Assembly: GCA_934271365.1 (NCBI GenBank)
Contig: CAKQRI010000029.1
Span: forward strand, 1 to 25,700
Reading direction: 5' to 3'
From: an uncultured Spirochaetales bacterium
GTDB lineage: Bacteria; Spirochaetota; Spirochaetia; Sphaerochaetales; Sphaerochaetaceae
DNA: 25,700 nt
Shown: positions 1 through 6,910 of the stretch, in pieces
How positions within the stretch are numbered: position 1 is the first letter of the stretch
How the letters are laid out: each line of letters starts with the position of its first letter
Notes under the pieces: generated by a model
What the model was told of the DNA's origin: nothing
Databases searched by the model: none
The model's input: only the letters and a program-made list of their open reading frames with translations
Program-made: the position numbers and the translations under genes

Positions 1-674
1 TTGAGATAGCTTGCAAGTATCGTATCCTGCGTATGACGGACAAGGATATAGTCCTTTGTTTCAGCGAATTGCATCACGCACTCTGGCATACCGCCGACAA
101 CAAGGTACTGACGGTAAAGCTGCATTGCGGCGTCGTGCAAAGCATATGGCAGCGGCGTATCGGTTTGGAAGCACTTTTTTATCTGCTCTACCAGATTGTT
201 CTCACCGAGCGCCAGCATAAATTCTTCTATATCCATAGGATAAAGTGTTTTCATATCAACCTTACCTACGGGGAAAGAGAATTCCTCTCTGTTGACCGCA
301 ACACCGAGCAAGCTACCTGCCACGATGATGTGATAATCTGGAGCATTCTCGCAAAAGTATTTGAGTGAGATCAATGCCCTTTCACAAAGCTGTACTTCGT
401 CGAATACTATAAGAGTTTTTTCCTTTACAATAGTCTGACCTGCAATATGGGATAAAATCGGTATCAGATAATCGGGGCTGATATTTTCCTCAAAGGTTTC
501 ATTCAGCTTTGGATTGGTTTCAAAGTTGAAGTACGCCACATTTTCGTAATGAGTACGTCCGAACTCCAGAATGGAATAGGTCTTTCCGACTTGTCTTGTA
601 CCCTGTAAAATAAGGGGCTTGCGGTGTTCATTTTCTTTCCACGCTTCCAAGAATCCTATAATCTTTCTATACAT
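1..674 (-). CDS. DUF4143-family AAA ATPase (partial, runs off the left edge)
   Basis: Open minus-strand frame from an ATG at 674 to the window edge, about 224 codons with no stop, so the C-terminal half is missing. Visible are a P-loop GTRQVGKT (residues 25-32), a Walker B-like VFDEVQL (90-96), a GSLLG motif (120-124), then SFPVGKV and a PMDIEEF stretch. This order is typical of the AAA_14 plus DUF4143 ATPases common in anaerobic bacteria and archaea, whose cellular role is poorly known. An AGGAA ribosome site lies about 8 bases upstream. Arginine and proline codons are often CGT, CGC and CCG, unlike the AGA-rich genes to the right, and the gene is isolated from other operons; both suggest horizontal acquisition. 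The family assignment is strong and the function is unknown. Confidence 0.85.
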   Translation of the reverse strand, partial: MYRKIIGFLEAWKENEHRKPLILQGTRQVGKTYSILEFGRTHYENVAYFNFETNPKLNETFEENISPDYLIPILSHIAGQTIVKEKTLIVFDEVQLCERALISLKYFCENAPDYHIIVAGSLLGVAVNREEFSFPVGKVDMKTLYPMDIEEFMLALGENNLVEQIKKCFQTDTPLPYALHDAAMQLYRQYLVVGGMPECVMQFAETKDYILVRHTQDTILASYL

Positions 675-697
675 TAGCAGTGTTCCTAGAGGGATGG

Positions 698-725
698 ATT
701 ATAGTATAACAGATATTCATGTAAA
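698..725 (-). promoter_or_regulatory. Sigma-70 type promoter for the DUF4143 ATPase
   Basis: Reading the minus strand, TTTACA (725-720) is followed after 16 bases by a perfect TATAAT (703-698). It lies 24 bases upstream of the ATPase start codon, with an AGGAA ribosome site between them. Confidence 0.6.
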
Positions 726-1000
726 AATTAATGTTTTTCTTTTAAAAAATTGCACTAAATAACATGATTATTTTTAATAAACTCTCAAAAAATGACACGA
801 ACATCGCAATTTCTGCATTTTATACCTCTCTGAAATTGGTTGTCATCAGCATATAAAGCTTGGTATATCGGTGATATTAAGAAGCCTGGCAAGTCAGATA
901 TGGTATAATATCAATGTCCTTTCATGACTGTCTATATATGATGAGTGTTTTTGTCATTCATCTGCTCTATCTCCTTGCTGATTACAACTTTACAAAGAAA
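726..1000. other. Gene-free AT-rich stretch
   Basis: No convincing coding frame on either strand. The longest ATG frame here (764-856, plus, 30 codons) has no ribosome site. Long A and T runs dominate. A TATAAT at about 903-908 has no good -35 at normal spacing. It separates the probably acquired ATPase from the ppdK terminator. Confidence 0.5.
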
Positions 1001-1038
1001 TAAAAAATAAGCGTATCACTATTTCTAATGATACACCT
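1001..1038 (-). terminator. Rho-independent terminator, probably of ppdK
   Basis: On the minus strand, arm 1038-1027 pairs with arm 1020-1009 over 12 positions (a few are G-U) around a 6-base loop, followed directly by ATTTTTTA. It lies about 145 bases past the ppdK stop, so the transcript would have a long 3' tail. No other minus-strand gene is visible between them. Confidence 0.65.
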
Positions 1039-1072
1039 ATTGCAGTTCGGTTTTAAATCAAGGTCGATCAGG

Positions 1073-1087
1073 ACCACTTATAGTGGT
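1073..1087. repeat. Short perfect inverted repeat
   Basis: ACCACT, TAT, AGTGGT: 6-bp arms around a 3-base centre, with no T-run on either side. It could be a small hairpin in the ppdK 3' tail or a protein-binding dyad. Function unknown. Confidence 0.4.
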
Positions 1088-1183
1088 ATTTCTCCATTGA
1101 TTTTCCTTAAATACCGACTGTTAGCCTTTCGATAGACTTCTGCTTCCTTGAAAATTAGCGGTAATTCAAAGGAAATAGAACTC

Positions 1184-3880
1184 CTACTTGCTTTTGATAG
1201 CTGCCTGTGCTGCTGCAAGGCGTGCAATTGGAACTCTGAATGGAGAACATGATACATAGTTAAGACCTATAGACTGGCAGAATGCGATTGTCTTAGGATC
1301 TCCGCCATGCTCACCGCAGATTCCCATCTTCATATCAGGTCTGACAGATCTTCCAAGATTAACAGCCATCTTAACAAGCTTTCCTACTCCATCGAAATCG
1401 ATTGTTGCAAATGGATCATAATCATAGAACTGCTTGTCTGGATCATTTACATAATGAGACAGGAATGAAGCTGCATCATCTCTTGAGAATCCGCATGTCA
1501 TCTGAGTAAGGTCGTTTGTTCCGAAAGAGAAGAACTCAGCTTCCTTTGCAATCTCATCTGCTGTTATTGCTGCACGAGGAACCTCAATCATTGTACCGAT
1601 CTTATACTCAACATGCATGTGCTGCTCATCGAATACCTTCTCGATTACCTCTGTAGCATGCTCCTTGCAGAATACGAATTCCTTATAGATTCCAACAAGA
1701 GGGATCATGATCTCAGGATGAACCTCAATGCCTTTTCTCTTAACATTGATAGCTGCTTCGATAATAGCCCTGACCTGCATTCTGAGAATCTCTGGATATA
1801 CTACAGCAAGACGGCAGCCTCTGAATCCAAGCATTGGGTTGAACTCATGGAGCGCATTGATCTTCTGAGCGATTTCCTCTGCGGAGATTCCAAGCTGAAG
1901 AGCCATCTCATGTCTTGATGTATGGTCGTTAGGCAGGAATTCATGCAGTGGTGGATCAAGAAGCCTGATTGTAACAGGAAGACCATTCATTTCCATGAAG
2001 AGTCCTTCAAAGTCTCCCCTCTGCATTGGTAGAAGCTCAGAGAGAGCAGCTTCCCTTGCTCTGACGTTATCTGCAAGGATCATCTTTCTCATGGCAATGA
2101 TTCTATTTCCACCGAAGAACATATGCTCAGTTCTGCAGAGTCCGATTCCTTCTGCGCCAAGGACTATAGCATGATGAGCATCTGCTGGAGTATCAGCATT
2201 GGTTCTTACACCCATTGTCTTCAGCTCACTTACATAACCCATGAACTTCTTGTAGTTCTGGAAAAGAGGAGACTCGCTTTCTCTCATTGTTCCTTCGAGA
2301 ACCTGCATGATCTCACTAGGCTTTACAGCAATCTTCTGTGTATATACTGCACCTGTGAATCCATCAATTGCCATGTAGTCGCCTTCACAGAGCGTTATGC
2401 CATTAACTGTAAGAGTCTTCTTTGGCTCATCTACAATAATCTCACCGCATCCAGAAACACATGGGCATCCCATGCCACGCGCTACTACAGCCGCATGGCT
2501 TGTCATACCGCCTCTGCAGGTTACAATGCCCCTGCTTACAGCCATTCCACCGATGTCTTCAGGTGATGTCTCTACTCTTACAAGAAGTACATCCTTTCCT
2601 TCAGCTGCAGCTGCCTCAGCTTCTGCTGCTGTGAAGTAGATCTGGCCACATGCTCCTCCTGGAGATGCATTGAGTCCCTTTGTTGCGACCTTGATTGCAA
2701 GATCCTTGATCACCTTCTGGTCAAGGATAGGAGCAAAGAGCTTTGAGAACTCTGCAGCTGGTACTCTTGATACAGCTGTCTTCTTATCAATGAGTCCTTC
2801 CTCTACCATCTCAACCTGGCTTCGGATCCAGGAGAAGATTGTTCTCTTTCCGTTTCTTGTCTGGAGCATGTAGAGCTTGCCTTCCTGGATTGTGAACTCA
2901 AGGTCCTGCATATCATGATAGTGCTTCTCAAGCTTCTCTCTGATATCGCAGAGCTGGCTGTATGCCTCTGGGTTGACTTTTGCAAGAGTATCTATCTTCT
3001 GAGGTGTTCTGATTCCTGCTACAACGTCTTCTCCCTGAGCATTCATCAGATATTCACCATAGAACTTGTTCTCACCTGAAGAAGGATCTCGTGTGAAAGC
3101 TACACCTGTACCGCTGGTCTCGCCCATGTTTCCGAATACCATTGACTGTACATTAACAGCTGTGCCAAGAAGACCTCTGATATCGTTCATCAGTCTGTAC
3201 TTGATTGCTCTGTCGTTATTCCAGCTTCTGAATACAGCATCAATAGCCTTGAAGAGCTGGTACTCAGGATCTGTTGGGAAGTCTTCTCCTGTAGCCTTCT
3301 TATAGATGATCTTATAGCGCTTTATCACTTCCTTGAGATTATCAACATCAAGTTCTGTATCATATACCTTGCCATTCTCATCCTTTACAGACTGAAGAGC
3401 ATATTCGAACTGAGCATGAGGAACACCCATTACTACATCTCCGAACATCTGGATGAATCTTCTATAGCTATCCCATGCAAAGCGCTCATTGCCTGTCTTG
3501 TCAATGAGGGCCTGCAGGCTGTCTGGATTGAGTCCGAGGTTGAGTACTGTATCCATCATGCCTGGCATAGACTGTGCTGCACCTGAACGTACAGATACAA
3601 GAAGAGGATTCTTTCTATCTCCGAGCTTTGCGCCCATGAGTGCCTCTAGTTTTCTGAGGTTTGACAGGACTTCTTCCTTCATTCCATTAGGATATGCCCC
3701 ATCATGCTTATCAAAGTAGTCACATGCTTCTGTTGTAATTGTGAAACCAGGAGGGACCGGAAGTCCGATTGATGTCATGTCAGCCAGGTTTGCACCTTTT
3801 CCGCCAAGAAGGCTCTTCATATCTGCTGAGCCTTCAGCTTTTCCTTCTCCGAAGAAATAAACGTACTTTTTGTTTTCCAT
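1184..3880 (-). CDS. ppdK: Pyruvate, phosphate dikinase
   Basis: Cytoplasmic enzyme interconverting pyruvate, ATP and phosphate with PEP, AMP and pyrophosphate; in fermentative anaerobes it often runs toward pyruvate in glycolysis. At 898 residues it has normal length. An N-terminal ATP-grasp region (about 1-345) starts with the GGKGANLADM motif. The swivelling phosphohistidine domain carries GGMTSHAAV with catalytic His462. The C-terminal PEP/pyruvate barrel ends with GICGEHGGDP, whose Cys855 is the expected general acid. The ATG at 3880 has an AAGGAATAA ribosome site. It is a single-gene unit: the upstream sigma gene ends in its own terminator, and a promoter-like sequence lies between them. 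No frameshift or missing catalytic residue was seen. Confidence 0.97.
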   Translation of the reverse strand: MENKKYVYFFGEGKAEGSADMKSLLGGKGANLADMTSIGLPVPPGFTITTEACDYFDKHDGAYPNGMKEEVLSNLRKLEALMGAKLGDRKNPLLVSVRSGAAQSMPGMMDTVLNLGLNPDSLQALIDKTGNERFAWDSYRRFIQMFGDVVMGVPHAQFEYALQSVKDENGKVYDTELDVDNLKEVIKRYKIIYKKATGEDFPTDPEYQLFKAIDAVFRSWNNDRAIKYRLMNDIRGLLGTAVNVQSMVFGNMGETSGTGVAFTRDPSSGENKFYGEYLMNAQGEDVVAGIRTPQKIDTLAKVNPEAYSQLCDIREKLEKHYHDMQDLEFTIQEGKLYMLQTRNGKRTIFSWIRSQVEMVEEGLIDKKTAVSRVPAAEFSKLFAPILDQKVIKDLAIKVATKGLNASPGGACGQIYFTAAEAEAAAAEGKDVLLVRVETSPEDIGGMAVSRGIVTCRGGMTSHAAVVARGMGCPCVSGCGEIIVDEPKKTLTVNGITLCEGDYMAIDGFTGAVYTQKIAVKPSEIMQVLEGTMRESESPLFQNYKKFMGYVSELKTMGVRTNADTPADAHHAIVLGAEGIGLCRTEHMFFGGNRIIAMRKMILADNVRAREAALSELLPMQRGDFEGLFMEMNGLPVTIRLLDPPLHEFLPNDHTSRHEMALQLGISAEEIAQKINALHEFNPMLGFRGCRLAVVYPEILRMQVRAIIEAAINVKRKGIEVHPEIMIPLVGIYKEFVFCKEHATEVIEKVFDEQHMHVEYKIGTMIEVPRAAITADEIAKEAEFFSFGTNDLTQMTCGFSRDDAASFLSHYVNDPDKQFYDYDPFATIDFDGVGKLVKMAVNLGRSVRPDMKMGICGEHGGDPKTIAFCQSIGLNYVSCSPFRVPIARLAAAQAAIKSK

Positions 3881-3960
3881 TGATTATTCCTTTTATTTTT
3901 TATCGCCCTATCATGTTAAGAGGAAAAAGACCTATGGTCAATGTTGTTGAGATAAATAAT

Positions 3961-3989
3961 CTGATATAATAAATGGAATAACGTTTCAA
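3961..3989 (-). promoter_or_regulatory. Candidate ppdK promoter
   Basis: On the minus strand TTGAAA (3989-3984), 17 bases, then TATCAG (3966-3961), giving a leader of about 70 bases. A second weaker candidate nearer the gene (TTGACC, 17 bases, TAACAT) cannot be excluded. Upstream at 4040-4051 is a dyad, TTTCA-TT-TGAAA, that could be an operator. Assigned by pattern only. Confidence 0.3.
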
Positions 3990-4060
3990 AAAAATGAAAA
4001 AATACTTTTATAATGACATTTTTTCTATAAGAAAAACGGTTTCATTTGAAATATATTATT

Positions 4061-4094
4061 GAATAAAAAAGCATAGCCATGGCGACTATGCTTT
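4061..4094 (-). terminator. Rho-independent terminator of the sigma factor gene
   Basis: On the minus strand, AAAGCATAG (4094-4086) pairs perfectly with CTATGCTTT (4076-4068) around a 9-base loop, followed by a T-rich run down to about 4061. It starts 5 bases after the stop codon of the sigma gene. Confidence 0.85.
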
Positions 4095-4099
4095 ATGGA

Positions 4100-4972
4100 T
4101 TAAACTGCAAGAGTATATGTTTCGAGATCCTTGCTCTCTCCTGCAGTCTTAAGCTTCTCAAGAGCTCTCTTCTCTATCTGGCGTATTCTCTCTTTTGTAA
4201 GATTATAGCTATCACCGATTTCCTTGAGGGACATTGGCTTATTCCCATTAAAGCCATATCTCATCTCGATTATGTTCCTCTCTTTATCACTTAGTACAGA
4301 TAAGAGGCTTCTTACATTTCTCTTAAGAGAGCCATCAATTACCTGCTCTTCTGGTCCCTTTGACTCGTCTTCAATGAAATCTCCGAATGTTGAGTCTCCA
4401 TCTTCACTTCTCTTCAGAGGGGAGTCAAAGCTGATCATATCTGCTGATACAGAGAGCAGATCCTTGATTGTTCCCGATGATATTCCTGTTGCATCAGAAA
4501 GATCCTCAATACTTGGCTCGGCTGTATTCATCTTATCTATAAGTGCTCTTTCTGCTTTCTGGATTGTAACAAGCTCATTTGCTCTGTTAAGCGGAAGGCG
4601 TACTGCTCTTCCCTTCTCGCTTATTGCTTTCATAATTGACTGTCTGATCCACCACACAGCATATGAGATGAAGTGATAGCCCTTTTCTGGCTCGAACTTA
4701 TCGATTGCATTGATAAGACCGATGTTGCCTTCGTTAATCAGATCAGAGAGCGGAAGACCCTGTCCCTTGAATTTCTTTGCAACAGATACCACAAAGCGGA
4801 GATTTGCATTTATTATTCTTTCTCTTGCCTTTTTATCTCCAGCCTTTGCCTTCAATGCAAGTTCATATTCTTCTTCATAACTGAGCATTGGAATCTTGTT
4901 GATCTCTTCAAGATATAAAGAAAGAACCTCGTTATCATTATCATAATCTGTTTTCACTGCATTGTTATTCAT
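4100..4972 (-). CDS. Short sigma-70 family RNA polymerase sigma factor (group 2, RpoS/RpoD-like)
   Basis: 290 residues without the long region 1.1 and non-conserved insert of primary sigma factors. Region 1.2 is at about 14-45. Region 2 follows with NLRFVVSVAKKF (57-68), the DLINEGNIGLI core-binding segment and FISYAVWWIRQSI, the -10 melting and recognition part. Region 3 is central. Region 4 ends in a helix-turn-helix with SLKEIGDSYNLTKERIRQIE (about 248-267), which recognises the -35 element. The ATG at 4972 follows a strong GAGGAGG site (4985-4979). The gene has its own terminator and, upstream, a sigma-54 promoter, so its synthesis is probably conditional. That argues for an alternative rather than the housekeeping sigma. 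No gene name is assigned, because group 2 factors are hard to tell apart by eye. Confidence 0.9.
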   Translation of the reverse strand: MNNNAVKTDYDNDNEVLSLYLEEINKIPMLSYEEEYELALKAKAGDKKARERIINANLRFVVSVAKKFKGQGLPLSDLINEGNIGLINAIDKFEPEKGYHFISYAVWWIRQSIMKAISEKGRAVRLPLNRANELVTIQKAERALIDKMNTAEPSIEDLSDATGISSGTIKDLLSVSADMISFDSPLKRSEDGDSTFGDFIEDESKGPEEQVIDGSLKRNVRSLLSVLSDKERNIIEMRYGFNGNKPMSLKEIGDSYNLTKERIRQIEKRALEKLKTAGESKDLETYTLAV

Positions 4973-5010
4973 CTTGAGCCTCCTCAGCTTTTCTGATTCA
5001 TAACTTTAAC

Positions 5011-5026
5011 AGCAAAAAGCGTGCCA
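5011..5026 (-). promoter_or_regulatory. Sigma-54 (-24/-12) promoter of the sigma factor gene
   Basis: On the minus strand TGGCACG (5026-5020), 4 bases, TTGCT (5015-5011). This matches the RpoN consensus TGGCACG-N4-TTGCW at every defined position, with the required GG-N10-GC spacing. The predicted start is near 5000, leaving a 27-base leader that holds the GAGGAGG ribosome site. I saw no good -35/-10 pair in the same 120-bp gap, and no second site of this quality in the other intergenic gaps. Confidence 0.8.
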
Positions 5027-5080
5027 ACTTTGATAATATATTACAATATAAGGAATTATCTTATTCTTTAATTTTGTAGT

Positions 5081-5149
5081 TAAAATATAAAAAGTGCCAG
5101 AATGACACATTGATGGAATAATAGATTGATTATGTGTTATTTTGACACT
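5081..5149 (-). terminator. Long imperfect hairpin: terminator of the orphan gene, possibly also an activator site
   Basis: Arms 5093-5110 and 5132-5149 are complementary at 15 of 18 positions. In the minus-strand RNA one of the other three is a G-U pair. The loop is about 21 bases. On the minus strand the hairpin is followed by TTTTTATATTTTA. One arm includes the last codons and stop of the orphan gene. The dyad also lies roughly 90-150 bp upstream of the predicted sigma-54 start, where enhancer sites for NtrC-type activators usually sit. Confidence 0.55.
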
Positions 5150-5535
5150 CTGATTAGCTCTTCTTCGGAAGCTGGGTCAAATTGACCTGGAAAGATAATC
5201 TTTATCTCTTCAAGAAGATTGAATCTTCCCTCTCTTGAAATCTTTATCTGAGAGCTTCTGACTTCATCTTCAAACTCTTCATATGTCTCTTCAATCAGGT
5301 CAGAAACCATATCCCCTTCAATTATTCCTAGAAGGAAGTTATTCTTTCCTGCCAGATATGTAGCAAGCTGGTATCTATAGAAGGCTATGAACTCTTTATT
5401 CTTTGCCATTGAAGAAGTAATCCGGTTAAGAAAAGTCTGTACATAACCTTCGAAAGCTTCAGCGAGGCAGTTGCATTTAGCTCTCTCTATAGCTTTTTCA
5501 TATATACTGTCATTTCTATTAAAACCATTGTTCAT
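5137..5535 (-). CDS. Small orphan protein of unknown function
   Basis: 132 residues from the ATG at 5535; the frame continues upstream to 5583, but that extension overlaps the divergent leader and adds an unconvincing N-terminus. The protein is acidic and probably mostly helical, with no signal peptide, membrane segment or cysteine pair pattern, and I recognise no family. The ribosome site is weak (AAGAAA). Base and codon use match its neighbours and the frame ends at a terminator hairpin, which supports a real gene. It lies directly upstream of the sigma factor gene but is separated by that hairpin and the sigma-54 promoter, so it is probably not co-transcribed. Its divergent partner is the patatin-like lipase. 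Confidence 0.65.
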   Translation of the reverse strand: MNNGFNRNDSIYEKAIERAKCNCLAEAFEGYVQTFLNRITSSMAKNKEFIAFYRYQLATYLAGKNNFLLGIIEGDMVSDLIEETYEEFEDEVRSSQIKISREGRFNLLEEIKIIFPGQFDPASEEELIRVSK

Positions 5536-5652
5536 TTTCTTAAACCAACCAACATGAGTAAAAATAATACTGGCTGTACACATCGTAAAGAGCCTTCTTC
5601 ACAAAAATCACATAATTGCTATTTATCTGCTTTTATAATAAATTCGAAGACT

Positions 5653-6510
5653 ATGGATAATATTGCTGATAGTGCCTTGATTCTTGAAGGAGGCGCGATG
5701 CGCGGCCTGTTCACGGCCGGTGTTCTGGATGTTTTCATGGAAAATGGCATAGCATTCTCCCATGCTGTCGGAGTCTCTGCCGGAGCTGTATTCGGTTCCA
5801 ATTTCAAATCAGGCCAGATCGGCAGATGCCTTAGATACAATTTAAGATTCTGCCATGACTGGAGGTACTGCTCTTTCCGTTCTCTGATACTGACAGGAGA
5901 TCTTTATGGTGCGGATTTCTGCTATAGGGAGCTCCCGGAAAGACTGGATCCATTTGATTATGCTGCATTTGAAAATAATCATATGACATTTGATTTCACT
6001 GTAACTGATGCAGATACCGGGAAGCCATTTTACTATAGAGCAGGAAAAGGAGAAAAGGAAGATCTTCTCTGGATGAGAGCTTCCGCTTCTATGCCTATTC
6101 TTTCGACTCCTGTCCTGATTGAAGGCAGACGATATCTTGATGGAGGCATAGCAGATCCGATTCCCTATTTATATATAAAGGATAAGGGATTCTCTAAAAA
6201 AGTAGTTATCCTCACACAGCCTAGAAGCTATATGAAGAGCAGCTCTTCTTCTATCTACAGGCTTTTCTTTCATGGAAAGACCCGGGGCATCGCAGATTCT
6301 ATGGAAAGAAGAGCTGAGCTATATAATAAAACACGTGATATCATTTTCAGCGATGAGGCCAAAGGAGAAGTGTTCGTGATTGCTCCAGATAAGGCTCTTG
6401 ATGTTAAGCGAACAGAAAAGGACAGGAAAAAGCTTCAGAAATGCTATGACGATGGTGTATCTGCTGCCTCGTCTGCTCTTCCTGCTTTAATTAACTATCT
6501 TAATTCTTAA
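5653..6510 (+). CDS. Patatin-like phospholipase (YjjU-type)
   Basis: 285 residues from the ATG at 5653. An ATG at 5554 in the same frame would add 33 residues ahead of the conserved LILEGGAMRGLFTAG strand-loop, which normally sits at the very N-terminus, so the later start is preferred. The catalytic dyad is present: Ser42 in GVSAG and Asp163 in LDGG. The GGAMRG oxyanion loop is intact. The family hydrolyses acyl ester bonds of lipids in the cytoplasm or at the inner membrane; the physiological substrate is unknown. A TATAAT lies about 15 bases before the start, with no clear -35. The ribosome site is weak (GAAG). groES follows after 89 bases. Confidence 0.85.
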   Translation: MDNIADSALILEGGAMRGLFTAGVLDVFMENGIAFSHAVGVSAGAVFGSNFKSGQIGRCLRYNLRFCHDWRYCSFRSLILTGDLYGADFCYRELPERLDPFDYAAFENNHMTFDFTVTDADTGKPFYYRAGKGEKEDLLWMRASASMPILSTPVLIEGRRYLDGGIADPIPYLYIKDKGFSKKVVILTQPRSYMKSSSSSIYRLFFHGKTRGIADSMERRAELYNKTRDIIFSDEAKGEVFVIAPDKALDVKRTEKDRKKLQKCYDDGVSAASSALPALINYLNS

Positions 6511-6599
6511 TATAGAACCTTGCCGTTTGCTATCTTCTTTTGTATATTTTGTAGAGTCAGTTAAGACACAGAATATTTCATTCATAATGAGGTGTATAT

Positions 6600-6863
6600 A
6601 TGAAGATTATTCCACTTGGTGAAAGAGTGCTTCTAAAAGCAAAGGCATCAGAAGAGAAGACTGCCAGCGGGCTTTTCATCCCACAGACAGCTCAGGAAAA
6701 GACTCAGATTGCAACAGTTGTTGCTATTGGTGACGACGAGAGCATTAAAGTTAAAGTCGGACAGCAGGTTCTGCATGATAAGTATGCAGGAACTCAGATT
6801 AAGGATGGTGGCGAAGAGTATCTTATAATCAATGCTGCAGATATCCTTGCTATCATTGAGTAA
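6600..6863 (+). CDS. groES: Co-chaperonin GroES
   Basis: 87 residues. It has the Hsp10 beta-barrel start (IIPLGERVLLK), a mobile loop around EEKTASGLFIP that would dock on GroEL, and the C-terminal YLIINAADILAII strand. It caps the GroEL cavity during ATP-driven protein folding in the cytoplasm. GAGGTG lies 5 bases before the ATG. groEL is not beside it, as in some spirochaetes where the two genes are apart. No CIRCE-type inverted repeat was seen in the 89 bases upstream, so classical HrcA control is not evident. It ends at a bidirectional terminator. Confidence 0.95.
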   Translation: MKIIPLGERVLLKAKASEEKTASGLFIPQTAQEKTQIATVVAIGDDESIKVKVGQQVLHDKYAGTQIKDGGEEYLIINAADILAIIE

Positions 6864-6885
6864 TCTGTCAGAGAATATTAAAAGT

Positions 6886-6910
6886 AAGACCTTTCGGGGT
6901 CTTCATTTTT
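6886..6910. terminator. Bidirectional terminator between groES and the LRR/J-domain gene
   Basis: AAGACC (6886-6891) and GGTCTT (6898-6903) form a stem with a TTTCGG loop. It is followed on the plus strand by CATTTTTAAT and on the minus strand by ACTTTTAAT. It serves the two convergent genes, and its T-run overlaps the stop codon of the minus-strand gene. Confidence 0.75.

Noticed and set aside
764..856. 30-codon plus-strand ATG frame in the gene-free stretch
   Set aside because: No ribosome site or promoter, and AT-driven composition.
1078..1183. Open minus-strand frame of about 33 codons (out of ppdK frame) ending at 1078, rich in Arg/Lys, resembling the tail of a lost gene
   Set aside because: No start codon or ribosome site, too short to assign, and it may be chance in the ppdK 3' tail.
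2123..2566. 147-codon plus-strand open frame inside ppdK
   Set aside because: Shadow of the conserved ppdK phosphohistidine region; no independent start signal or recognisable domain.
5030..5065. AT-rich stretch on the minus strand with some likeness to a dif site (TTCCT start, ATATATTAT centre)
   Set aside because: The 28-bp dif spacing does not fit (about 4 extra bases) and the right arm matches poorly; it is more likely just AT-rich DNA upstream of the sigma-54 promoter.
5554..5652. N-terminal extension of the patatin-like protein from the ATG at 5554
   Set aside because: It adds 33 polar residues before the conserved first strand, and would place the start in the leader of the divergent gene. 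The ATG at 5653 fits the family.
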